DNA of 64,000 bases, taken from the NCBI RefSeq assembly GCF_009389715.1, contig NC_052397.1:13335355-13399354 (forward strand), in the 5' to 3' direction. The translations under genes and the position numbers were made by a program. The notes under the pieces were generated by a model. The model was not told where the DNA came from. It was given only the letters and a program-made list of their open reading frames with translations, and did no database searches. Below, in pieces: positions 1-11,197 of this stretch (its first letter is position 1; the number at the start of each line of letters is the position of its first letter). Source of the DNA: Phoenix dactylifera (taxonomy: Eukaryota > Streptophyta > Magnoliopsida > Arecales > Arecaceae).

Positions 1-425
1 AGAGTAAAGCTCTTTCTTATTTTGTGCACCCCTCAACTGTATGCTTGTCCACCAGAATAAAGTGAACATGAAATTCTTGTGCTGCCTACAACCAATCAAA
101 ACACATTTCACTGTCATACCTTCAAATGGCAATAGTTCAGGGCCTAAAAAAAAGTGAAAGAAACATAAAGGACATAATTAAGCTTAAACAAAAAATAAAA
201 TACATTTTCCCTTTTATCATAAAATATTATGAGTACTTGTAAGCAAGATTTTAGAACTTAGTTTTGGTTTTGGTTTTGGTTTCAGTCCCTTGGGTAGAGT
301 TTAGGTTTCACTGCTTCAGCAGTGAAGTTTTACTCCCAGTTTCAGAGTTTGGTAAAAAACTGAAGAATAAATTCCAAAAATAAAAATATAAGATAAATAA
401 AAGAAGCCAAGAAAGTTATGCATCA
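1..425. other. AT-rich intergenic DNA, no gene seen
   Basis: No exon-like reading frame is visible. It contains a short run of GGTTTT units near 259-283 and a small perfect stem-loop (arms 307-314 and 319-326, loop of 4). Nothing else could be supported. Confidence 0.5.
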
Positions 426-433
426 TTTTAAAC

Positions 434-626
434 TAAGGTTCGCCATCTCGGTACCGGACCTCGTACTGGTGCCACACTAGCACAGTGTCGGTATGGTATG
501 GTATCGAATTTTTTTGGCGTACCGAGTGTCAGTACGCTACCCATACCGGATACTGATACCGACTCGATACAGTATGGTATAGTAAGCCCTGTACTAGTCC
601 GGATCGGGGCGATATGGTGTACCTTG
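434..626. mobile_element. hAT-type MITE, 193 bp, with 8-bp target duplication
   Basis: The element begins TAAGGTTCGCCATCTCGG and its right end, read on the other strand, begins CAAGGTACACCATATCG, giving imperfect terminal inverted repeats. It is flanked on both sides by the identical octamer TTTTAAAC (426-433 and 627-634). An 8-bp duplication is the hallmark of the hAT superfamily. The inside is built from GGTACC/GGTATGG-like motifs and has no coding capacity, so a transposase from elsewhere must have moved it. Confidence 0.8.
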
Positions 627-634
627 TTTTAAAC

Positions 635-3600
635 TTTTTGTTATATAGGTTCTTCTTTAGTTTCTATTATTTAAGGTTGAAGTTAGTCTTGCACTTGAGC
701 AAAATTAGGTATGCTAATATTTTTACTCTGCATATATGTATACGTATATACATTATTTACTTTTGGAACATTTTTGGGCATTTTTACTTATTTTTGAGGC
801 TAAAACTTTATTTAGTCAAGTGCATGCAATTTGTCACATTACATTTATTTCATGTAAAAGTTATTATTTTTGTGAACTGCATTATATCCAATTATTCATG
901 CTAGTTTTTACTTTTTGTAAAGTACCATAGTAAGGGCAAATTTTGGAGGCCTTGGTCCATCAACGCTTAAATTTAATATCTATCTCCTTTTTTAACTAAA
1001 AAAAGAAACAAATATGAAAGACCCTACAACTTATGAAGTTCAACAAATAAAATAATGAATTTATCATGATTATAAATACTAAAATATAACCTTAAAAAGC
1101 ATCTATCAATAGTTTGAGTCAATTTTGGCCAAAACTAGCTGAAATCACTGAAGTTGGACCAAAACCTACCAGTCTCAGCTGACATTGATGGAAAACTAAA
1201 ACTGGGGGTTAGTCTTAGTTCAAATTTAGTTGAACCGGATCAGTTTCAGCCAAAACTAACAATCTTGGTTGTAAAAATACCAAACCTTAATAAGGTTGAT
1301 TTCTACAATGAAAAGCTTGATAGGTAGTAGCAAATAGTAGTATGTAATATAACAAGAAAGGCAATGATCATCAATCAGGATTATCTCATATACTCAAAGA
1401 AGCCGACAAAAGTATATGATTGTCTCGGTGACTACTGATACAATCCTATAATCTTCCTCTCCTAAGTTCCAACAAGCAGCCAAGGAACTGCATATAGCAC
1501 CTAGGTGGTATGAGGGTGCCTAGGCAGGCAATTAGACCTACCATGTTTAATAGATATCTAAAACATAAATTGTACTCCAGAAAAAAGAAGGGAGACAGAA
1601 TGATGTAGTCCCTTAACATTAGTGCTGCAAAAGAAGTTTGGTGCAAGCTAAATAAATTTCAGATATGGGCACATGTAAATATTTTTCTTCATAACAGTCA
1701 AAACAACAAGAAAGAGAGCAAAAGGAGAAGCAGCAACATTTAAATTATGCTGAATAGAGAGAAAACATAAAACATAGAGGATAAAGCTTCCACAAATGCG
1801 TTTTTCAATATAACCCATAAATCATGTATAACTTGTCATTCCCTGTAAGCCCATATTTAAGACACACAAACAGCCCTAAAACAATATTTACTAATAAGAA
1901 AATACTCTCAACTTGCCTATAAAAACATAGGATTCTAGATAACATAATTTTATACATATTTTCACTGGGAATTCCTGATCAATCAAAACTCCATTATAAC
2001 AAAATTATCCATTTTCTTAACAAAAAATGATAAAAGACATTTCAAAAATACTAAAATTCCTACCTTTGCAGGACTCCCTGTAAAAAGATATCAAAATCTC
2101 AGTAACTTGCAATCCTAATGAGTTTTAGGATTCTATAGATCTAATCTATATGACTTTTAAATGATAAGTGTACACATAATAAAACTCAAATTATAAAATT
2201 ACAATAAGTAATACAAAAAATGTAAATAATTGAAAAAGAAAAGCACAAAATTGAAAATTAATCGAACCATTGAATCCTTAAATTTTGATCGCATCACAAA
2301 GAGGAGGGAGCAAGGAGGTGGTGGAGGCACAGGTGGGGGAGACGAAGGCAAAGGATAGTCGGGTTGGAGGCAAAGAAGGCAAAGGAGGGGAGAAACAGAA
2401 GCAGAAATGAGAATTTGTTGAGGATATTAAGGACACAAAGGAGCAGTAGAGGCAGAGCAGGAGAGAAGAGGAGAAGAATAAAGAGGAATAAAGGAAAGGT
2501 AAAAATAATGCTTCCTCCGTCTGCTGCTGGAGTTCCTGCCTCTCACCATTCAACCAAGATCTACTATCCCCTACCTGCCATCAACATACTTTCCACTCGC
2601 TCCTCAATTCCTCCATCTCCATCCCTTATTTAGGGTCAGAACAAGAAAGTTCAATGGCAAAGTGTCCTTTAAAGCCTGCCTGAACTGCCTTGACAAAATA
2701 AAAATAGTCCATGCTTGATCATCATATCTTCTCCTAAGCCATCATAGTGCCCAAGCTGCATATGCAGACTGCCTTACCTGATGCAAGCACCTGGGTGATT
2801 TGTACCCGCTTTTTCAGAACAGTTTTCTTAACAAAAAAGGACATTAAACCAATGGCTATCCTTGCATCAAAAGTTCATTATTTTCAAACTAAATCTCATC
2901 TACCTCACATATACTTACATCAAAGACCATTTCCTCACCTATCCAGAAAAAAACTATTTACACATCTATTTACATCAAAGACCATTTCCTCAATTATCCA
3001 AATAAAAAAAAAAACACTTTAGTTCCAATCTGATTCATATATTACTTAGCCAGGCAGGCATGCACCAGTGGAGCAAGTCCTCAACAATACCGAAGGAAGC
3101 CTTGCCATGAAGTTAAGGCAAAGAAGTACAGCAAAGAATCTCACATCCCTCATGTAGGACTTAGAGACAATATTGACATTTGACAATGAGACATAACTAC
3201 AACTGTGTGTCACAAATGACCGTTGGCACTTTGCTTCTAACACCATTGCAACTTCACCAAAGATGGTGCTAGAACAAGCAATGCAAATAAATGGAATTAG
3301 AAGTCTAACTTCCATGGCCTTGTTTGCTTGCTTCTAGGGCCTTTGAGTTGGGGCTCATTACATGCAATCTCAAAGGAACTGGAAAATATGCTTGACTCTA
3401 GCGTTGAAAATTGTACGGAGCTCGATATGGAACAGTTTTAAAAAACAAGATTATCAGGTTATCGTAACACAAAAGTAACATTTTTTGACTTCTACCAGAA
3501 TTAGGACACAGGTTTCCATGGCATTCAAAAATTGCTACAGAATCATAAAACCTTGGGAGGGGAGGAACCATAATTCAAAATTTATTAATGTCCTAAAAAT

Positions 3601-4000
3601 TACTAATTTTGTTATGGATGTGTTTGGATATACTACAAAATCATGAACCATCACAATTTCACATGTCTCATGAAATTAAGCATAATGATTTTACAACAGT
3701 GGGTTGTGCAATGAGTTTCGTAAAACTGGAAGTTTCAATTGAGTAGAAAATTTGAAATTCACAATTTTTCTTTCCTTATCATCTTAAGCTTTTCCACTTT
3801 CGAACCTTCTCTTACACACAAGCACACAACCATACACCTTCTTAAAAACAATCAAAACATTCAAAATTCAAATATCCTAAACATAGGAAAGGTTAAAATC
3901 ATGTATTCGAATTAAAACAATTTTAAATGCAGTCATATCCTTGTCTTGTCTTTTTTCTTGATCCATTACTATTTGTTTTAGTAACAATTGTGCAATATAT
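635..4000. other. Intergenic DNA, low-complexity and repeat remnants
   Basis: No supported gene. A purine-rich block lies at about 2290-2500. A 55-bp-period direct duplication with two copies starts near 2915 and 2970. The reading frames here have no recognisable domain and biased composition. The stretch at 1100-1290 has repeated CCAAAAC/GTTTTGG motifs and may be an old transposon, but I could not define its ends. Confidence 0.4.
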
Positions 4001-4003
4001 ATA

Positions 4004-4400
4004 CAATATTAGAGTTTTTTGCATGTATGTCCTTATAAATATATAAAATTGCATTTATACCTTCTCAAATTTACTATTTACATGTATATCCTTATAAATT
4101 ATTTTGTTTTACATGTATATCCTCAAAAAATTTACTATTTACGTATATAACCTTAACACAATAAACGTAGGCAGGCAAAAAAAATAATAATTTATAAGGA
4201 TACACACAATGAGTAAATTTGCAAGGGTATACATGCAAAAAGAAATAATATATAAACACATACATGCAAATAGCAAATGTGCAATAGTATACATGCAATT
4301 TCAGATATTTACAAGGATACACATGCAAAAAGTAAATATGTGAGGGTATACATGCAATTTTATATACTTATAAGGATATACATATAAAAAAATCTGAAAT
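4004..4400. mobile_element. Foldback (long inverted repeat) MITE-like element
   Basis: The left part (about 4010-4150) and the right part (about 4250-4396) are imperfect reverse complements. They share units such as CATGTATATCCTTATAAAT on one side and the reverse complement of the same unit on the other. Several copies of the unit occur inside each arm, so the element is both inverted and internally repeated. It has no coding capacity, and a transcript through it would fold into a long imperfect hairpin. The exact ends and target duplication are uncertain. Confidence 0.65.
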
Positions 4401-6394
4401 ATTTAAGAGGAGAAAAGAGAGAAAGCTTGCTTGAGTAAGGAGAATATGAAGGCTAAGTATGATGGAGCTAGATGTATAAGACCAGGCAATGTTACTAAAA
4501 CACGTGATATGGTGCCAAATGTCCAATTTCTAAAAGAATTTGGCATCGATGTCTTCTAAAAATCAAACAAATAGACAAATACTTATCTTTTATATATGTG
4601 TGCCTGCATGTGTATGCGTGTGTGTAAATTTCAGCCATTGGATTATATTAATGACAATGTTCTAGCTTCTAAAAAATGGCTATTTGGATTTATTAAGAAG
4701 CCATCCAGGTCGATGGTTCGCTATTTGGCATTGCTTAGAGATGTTCTTTTACAACTTTCCTGGTAAAACAAATTGTTCTTAATAAAAGTATGAGATGGGG
4801 GATGGGAGATGGGCGGCCACCGGAAGGGAAAACGAGGTCGGGCTTGGATTTGCTAAGACAGATGAATGCTATCGAAAAAAACAAGGCACAGTGGATCGGG
4901 CAGTTTATGGGGTTTGGGTCGATAATTGACCAAGCAACTAAATCTAGCGGGCATGCCGGCAGTGTTCGGGCAACCTACAAAAGAGAGGAGGGCTAGAAAA
5001 GAAGAAAAGAGAGGGGTTCCGGTATCCCACCTTAGGAATAGGTGAGGTGGAGGGCTTTGATTAATCGTTGGATTAAGGAGAAGGGCTAACAAACAATCAA
5101 CAGCTAAAGGGGTAGTTAGAGAGGGTGGAGGATCGGTGAGGCTGCTATGACGGAGGAAAAGCAAAAGAGAACTGAGGAAAATATAGAGAAGGGGTGAGGG
5201 CGAGGGTTCTGGCTATTTCGCTTGTCCAACATTGGCAAGGTTGCGCACAACAACTGACCTAGGGTCCTCTCGATGATCACATCAGCTCGTTGCGCTCACT
5301 TTGGTGGAGGTTTCAGCCCCCCAACTTGGTTGCAGAAATCACATACTCAGGTGGCTTTCAAGCCCCTCTCAGTTGGCAAGTCCACCAGCCAAACTTGCCG
5401 AGCTAAATTGAGTTAAGACTAAAATTGAGACCAGGTTAGGTGGCATGGTGAGCCAGGTGTTACAATAACCTGTTACCAAATCTCGCCTTTCTAGAAGTTT
5501 GTAAGTTAGGAATGAAAAATTTTATTATGTGAAAGAGAAAAGATAGTAAACATTAGATCTTTTCAAAAAATAAAATATTTATATTTATATTAGAAATAAA
5601 ATATAACAAGAAATAATATATCATAGCTGCTAGCTAATTAATTGACTTAGAAAGCTCAGAATTGGAGGAGATTCAAGCTCATGACTTCCAATAATTTGAG
5701 CTCTGATACCTTATCAATTGATCATTAAATATCCAAGTTAATTATTTATTTAACTCATTCATTTGTCAGACTAAGTTGATTATTGTTTTGTCTCATTCTC
5801 ATTAGTCATCTAGCATCATTTCTTGTCTTGATTCATCTATTCCCGCATGAGTATAATTAACAATGTATATAAGGCAGATCATGGTATCAAAGCTATGTTT
5901 ACGATCAAGAAGATTTCCTGTTAAATCGGTTGTTGAAATCACTAAAATCTATTCAATCTAAAATTTGGTGATCCAACTAAATTAGTGACTTGGCCAAGTT
6001 TTAAGTAAATTGATAATTCAACTCAACCATATTTCCAAGGTAACATTTATATTCTACATCTATATTATGTGTGCCTTTCTAAGAAACTATATTGCATTCA
6101 TTTATGTTTATTATTTGCTATTAAATATTTGTTAGATATAATTTTTGTTGATTATTTTACATTTATTTATTACTTTATTATAATATTTAATAATTATATA
6201 TTTATTTATTATTTTGTCATTTTTATTGACGTGTTAACTTGTTTGAGTCATCAGCCCATTGGGATTGTTGGAAACTCAAGCGAGTTGAGTTATATATGCT
6301 TTTAAACACTATTTTCTTATTATATATAGAGAGATATATTAAGCTTGCTAATGGAATGGGTTGACCAATGACTCGACACGACCTACCCTGTTTA
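4401..6394. other. Intergenic DNA with two primer-binding-site-like motifs
   Basis: No gene is supported. GCTCTGATACC at 5700-5710 is the complement of a plant retrotransposon primer-binding site for initiator Met-tRNA, and TGGTATCAAAGC at 5882-5893 is a near match on the + strand. These suggest decayed LTR-element ends, but no paired LTRs could be defined. The block at 4790-5470 is purine-rich with short open frames lacking any recognisable domain. Confidence 0.4.
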
Positions 6395-6399
6395 GATCC

Positions 6400-7191
6400 T
6401 GTTTATAACACATCTAGACAAATTATGGTCTAAAGGCTGATACACCAAGGAAGGTGCAAGCCGAACATCAAGGGTACAGACTAAATGAATGTGGTGTAAA
6501 TCCAAAAGAGTGAAAGATCGGCCCATAACGAGATCTTAGTGGTGCAAGTCCAAGGATGGTAGTTACACCTATCTTACCACTACACAGAACATGGAATAAG
6601 TGGGGTAGTTAAACCTATCCTACCACGAATTAGAACATGAGAAGAATGGTACAACTACTTAAATATAGGAGTAGTTGGGGGCTGATAATTATCATGCATG
6701 ACAATAGTGGCCCACATGGCGCAAACCAGCAAGGATAAGTGTCAATAGCTAAGTAGCGACACAGGTCCTATCAAACTGTAATATTGAAAAAAGATCTTTT
6801 CGACCTCCAACATATTAGTCAATTCTATTTTATCTATTCTTATCTTTGCATCAGTTTAACTTTATTCTGCACTATATTTACCAATAGGACTACTTTAGAA
6901 ATAGTGTTAACTTAGATCTCTCCTACCATAGCTCAGCCTACACCTTGTCCCTATCCAAATCTATCTTCTTCAAAAGGCAATGTGATGGTGGCAAAACTTC
7001 TTGAAGGTCAAGACAACTGGACCCACGCTACTCATATCCTCCCTTCAATCATCCTCTTTTTGATAGCTTTGATGCCAATGGCATGCCCCTGTACCTATCT
7101 ATCCTCTTGCTGTTAGATTTGTCATGCAAGTTCTTTGGCATAGCCGAGAAAGAAATTTCTTTGCATGCTCAGAGAGCTCTTGTTGGCAACA
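6400..7191. repeat. Left LTR of the small LTR element
   Basis: Aligns along its length with 8241-9068. Shared landmarks include the segment around GAACATGG, the ACTATATTTAC segment, and the terminal TTGGCAACA. Confidence 0.7.
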
Positions 7192-8240
7192 TATTTTCTG
7201 GTACACTTGATGGACATGTTGTGTAGTTGTTGTCATGTCATTGCAAAAAAAGATCAATGAAGCAGCTGCAGATAAAGTGGCATCTATGTTAAGGTCACTC
7301 TTAAAATGATATGTGATATTTTCGATTTTGGTGGTGAAACAGATCGAAAGACTTCTTGCTATTATTAAGAGCCGGTATTATGCGTTACAACATATTCCAA
7401 TGTGTACTGTGGCGAAATTAGCCGATCCTATCTTTATGGCAGATGAATCAGTTTTTCAATTGCAACTGTACGATCATGTCGAGGTCCTTAAGGCATCTTT
7501 CTCTCAGACTTTGGCTTACCAGGAGTATGAGGCTGAACACTATCCTATGGATCGTCGAGATTTACAAATTGAGGTAAACAGGAAGTTAACCTACAAATGA
7601 ATGCAGGAGGAAATTTGACCGAGTAGATAATAAACAATGCTTCGGTTAATATTAAGCCGATATTCAAGCTCGAGATAAGCTTCATCCATCTTGATCTTCA
7701 GATGGTTGTTATGAGGAAAGTCGGTGAATCACATTAACACTGATCCCTTTTACTAGAGTCGGACATCTCCTAGTGCCAGTAGATGAAGGACAACAGTTTA
7801 GCCAGCTTGCGGTATAGCCTGACCCTATTTCGAGGTTTGGAGGGCAATCACCTCCAAGGGTACTACCACCTCCTCTTCATCGGAAGCCATCCAAGCCAAA
7901 TCTATATACTAAGGGGCATTATCCATACTATTAAGCACTTTTCCTTCCAAATTAGCCATATCTGCCATGAGCCCATGAGCTAGGAGGCTAGCACGGCGAT
8001 GGATCTTACCTTCACCATATCCTCAATGATTTCTAACTATTACTCAAGTTTAAGTCTCGCTACTACCAAATCTCCATGGTCTCCAAATCACTTAAGTTTA
8101 AAACCCGCCACTACCAAATCCCCATGATCTCTAAATCGGCCAAGTTGAATAATATCCAAATCCAAATATTAGCTGATGGATGCGGCATCAGATACATCCC
8201 ATCACCCTCTTAACCATCGATTGATGGGATATAGGAGGCA
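7192..8240. other. Internal region of the small LTR element
   Basis: About 1.05 kb with no recognisable gag or pol domain. It contains a two-copy tandem repeat of 48-bp period (units starting near 8046 and 8094). The last bases before the right LTR are purine-rich and could be a polypurine tract remnant. Confidence 0.5.
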
Positions 8241-9068
8241 TTATTTACACAACATATATATCTATTATGATCTAAAATCTGATACATAAAAGAGGGTACA
8301 AGCCAAAACAAGAAGGGTGTGGGCTAAATGAATATAGTGCAGACCTAAGAGAGTGAAAGATCAGCCTATGATGAGATCTTAGTGGAGCAAAATCCAAAGA
8401 CTATAGTCACACCCATCTTTCCACTATACAGAACATGGGATGAGTGTGATAGTTGCACCTATCTCACCATTACCTAGAATATGGGGGAGTGGGATAACTA
8501 CTCAAATGTTGTAGTAGTGGAGAAAAGATAACCACTATGCATGACAATAATAGTCCACATGGTGCAAACCAGTAAGGACAAGTGTCGACAGTTAAGCAAT
8601 GACACTTGTTCAAGCAGTTAATGAGAGCCACTTATAAATATCAAATTATAATGTTGAAAAGGAATATTTTCAACTTCCAATATATCAGTCAATTCTATTT
8701 TATTTTTACTTATCTTTGCATCGGTTTTACTTCATTTTGCACTATATTTACTAGTAGCACTTTTTTTAAAAAATAGTGTTAACTTAGATATCTCCTATCG
8801 TAGCCCAGACTATGCCTTATTCCTATTATAATCCATCTTCTTTAACAGATGGTGTAATAGTGGCAAAACTCCTTAAAGATTATGACACCTGAATCCATGC
8901 TACTCTTCTATCCTCCCTTCGATCATTCTTTTTTTGACTGCTCTAATGCCGATGGCATGCTCACGCACCTATTTACCCTATTGCAGTTAAACTTATCCTG
9001 CGTGTTCTCTGACAAGCCAGCTGAGAAACAAGTTTCTTGGCCCATTCGGAAAGCTCTCGTTGGCAACA
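8241..9068. repeat. Right LTR of the small LTR element
   Basis: Partner of 6400-7191. It begins TTATTTACACAACA, which has decayed from the TGTT start, and ends TTGGCAACA. Confidence 0.7.
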
Positions 9069-9073
9069 GATCT

Positions 9074-9615
9074 GATCTGGCAAACCCATAGGGCCAAGCT
9101 GGATTCCGAAATTGGACCCATTTGGCATTCTTGGTTATTTATTGAACTTTGATCCACCCCGACCAGATCTGATCTGTGGGCAATATAAGTCTGGATCAAG
9201 TCTCCTTATTTCTGACCCGACCCAACACGAACCTAAATGACAAGTTAAGCCATAATATATAAAGGGCCAACCCGCCCAAGTCCCAGTTCTCCACTCCCTC
9301 GCGTTCCAATTCACCGTCCCTCATCCTCCTGTACACCACAGCGACCAATCCTGAAAAGATTGCATTAACTTATACTAATTTATTGGGTAAATTTAAACAA
9401 CCTCTATCTATTTCCCCCTAAAATTAAACTACCTCTAAAATCTTTTTTCTTAGTTCTCAATCATGACGAGTAACAGTAACCTGTTAACATGTTCCTCTTT
9501 CATAGGATAAACATACCACTTGACTTACATTTCTATCCACTAGAAATTGAAAGCGAAAAACAAAAATTAAAAAGAACCAAAGGCGTAGTCGGAGAAAATG
9601 AAACCCTCCTCATCT
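9074..9615. other. Intergenic DNA
   Basis: No gene seen. Short inverted GATCTGATCTG / CAGATCTGATCTG segments lie near 9069 and 9162-9179, and there is a CCCGACCC-rich stretch at about 9210-9290. Confidence 0.4.
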
Positions 9616-9642
9616 GGCACTCTGAAATCCTTTCAGAGTGCC
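9616..9642. repeat. Perfect 12-bp inverted repeat (hairpin)
   Basis: GGCACTCTGAAA (9616-9627) and its exact reverse complement (9631-9642) are separated by only three bases. The stem is long for chance in a non-coding region. AGAGTGCC recurs at about 9735-9742. Function unknown. Confidence 0.75.
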
Positions 9643-9834
9643 GCTGAAGCACGCATTTTTCACACAATCACAGCTTAATAAAACCCTAATCATTCAAAGA
9701 AACTTAAAGAAAGAGGGCAGATCAAAGGTTTTAGAGAGTGCCGAGTTATCTGAATTTACTTGAAATCCAAGTGGAAGAGAGACCGCTGACTCCCAGATCG
9801 GGAAGGAGGATCGGAAGGGACGTCTCGAAGGCTC

Positions 9835-10465
9835 TTACCCCACCTCTCTTTCCACCTTCCGTGCCACGGAATCGTTGTCCTGCGACGGCGGAGAACGACG
9901 ACGGGCTTTGCGAAGTTTCCAGGGACGGCGTGCCGCCTCGTGAGCGGCGGCACCTTCCGTTCCATGGCCAAGTACTTCTTGGTCATGTTGCCGACTGTCG
10001 AGCCGGCCGACGATCTCGATCCAGCGGCCTTCGAAATAGAAGGGGTCCTCGAGGAAGATCTCGTCGGCCCACTGATCTCTCTCTTGGCTTAGGACGCGGG
10101 CGAGGGCGGACTGGTCATCGGACTCGACGAAGACCTCGTCCTCGAACTCCTTTTTGAGGCGGCGGCCCCACTGCTCGTACTCGCGGTCCTGTGGGCCGAA
10201 GCGGGCCCCAGCGGGAGTCGCGGATGAGGACGGCGCCGGTGTCGAAGACCGACCCATCCCTTCTTCTCGAACACGAGGTGGGGCCACCCGTGGAGAACGA
10301 GAGCTCAATGTCGTCGCCGATGCTGACGTGGACCCGGCTCCCGGTGCTCCCGGAGTCAAAGATGACGGCGAAGCTCTCCCGGAGTCCGACCGAGCGCACC
10401 GCAGCTAGTTACGTGGGGCACGAGAACAAGATGAGCAAAGCGCATAAGAGGAGAGACCGCTCCAT
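9835..10465 (-). pseudogene. Broken apyrase-like (GDA1/CD39) N-terminus joined to an unidentified coding-like segment
   Basis: Reading the minus strand from an ATG at 10465 gives a signal-peptide-like start (MERSLLLCALLILFSCPT). An in-frame TAA follows (10409-10411), then FAVIFDSGSTGSRVHV and IGDDIEL. FDSGSTGSRVHV matches the first apyrase-conserved region of GDA1/CD39 nucleotidases, where the usual residue after Asp is Ala; here it is Ser. The roughly ten residues normally between this motif and IGDDIE are missing. Downstream the apyrase frame is lost. A second frame then shows a well-formed acidic segment (EFEDEVFVESDD, ERDQWADEIFLEDPFYFEG; about 10206-10010) that I do not recognise and that is not apyrase. 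The block is much richer in GC than its surroundings. I read it as a pseudogene or captured gene fragments; an unusual spliced gene is a less likely alternative. Confidence 0.55.
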
Positions 10466-11180
10466 CCCGGCGTCATATTGGTGGATATAAGAGGAAATAT
10501 TCGATATATCTCGTGAATAAGAGGAAATACAAAAGTGTTTTAATCGGTAACAAGATCTACTTACGTGATGACTTTGCCCATATGATCTCGTTAGGAAAAC
10601 TCAATAAAAAAATAGATTTGGAGCAACTAATGGAATCTTAATCATTAAGACAATATTACATATGCTTAATTCTAAGATGAGACCCTTAAATTTATAAACA
10701 TTTTTGGGTATCTATCTTTACATGTACCTCTATTTCCTGCAATTCCTAATAAAAATATGTGCATTTATTTGAGAGCAGGAGCATAACGGTTTACAAAATG
10801 GATCTCTCATATATGTGAAACGAAAAATTATATATATAAATAAATATAAATTTATCCTTTTTTTGAAAATAAAAAAATAAAATGGATTTTCCTAATGAAT
10901 ACAAAAATAAATATAAATCTGTTTTGGCATTTTCCCCATTCTTGTCTATTAACCCGCGGACCTGCGTTCCTTCTTTTTTGAAAAGTATTCCATTTTGGAC
11001 TTTAATGGATCCTTAGACTTTTACCTTCAGATAAGTGCAACATTTATTTAGTTGACACACACATATTGGTGATATATGGTATATTTACACATAAGACAAT
11101 TCAATGTCCACTTAAAGATGCTCTATAAGTAGTTATTACATGGTGAGGGCATGATGATCCAATAAAATCTAAAACCGATT

Positions 11181-11197
11181 TTTTTTTTTTTGGTAAA
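11181..11197 (-). mobile_element. Micro poly(A) retroinsertion with 17-bp target duplication
   Basis: Seventeen bases (T11 then GGTAAA) lie between two 17-bp direct repeats, AAAATCTAAAACCGATT (11164-11180) and the same with one change (11198-11214). On the minus strand the insert reads TTTACC followed by A11, the expected 3' end of a LINE-type product. Confidence 0.65.

Larger units (their letters stand above)
6400..9068. mobile_element. Small LTR retrotransposon, probably non-autonomous
   Basis: Two long direct repeats (6400-7191 and 8241-9068) bracket about 1.05 kb of internal DNA. Both repeats end TTGGCAACA and the left one begins TGTTTATAACA, so the LTRs have TG...CA ends. The flanking pentamers GATCC (6395-6399) and GATCT (9069-9073) match at 4 of 5 positions, as expected for an aged 5-bp target duplication. 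The interior has no reverse transcriptase or integrase. Its best reading frame (7313-7600) is 95 codons with no domain I recognise. The repeats have diverged by point changes and small indels, so the insertion is old. Confidence 0.7.

Noticed and set aside
9738..10157. 139-codon + frame in the GC-rich block
   Set aside because: Arg/Pro-rich antisense shadow of the minus-strand apyrase-like fragment.
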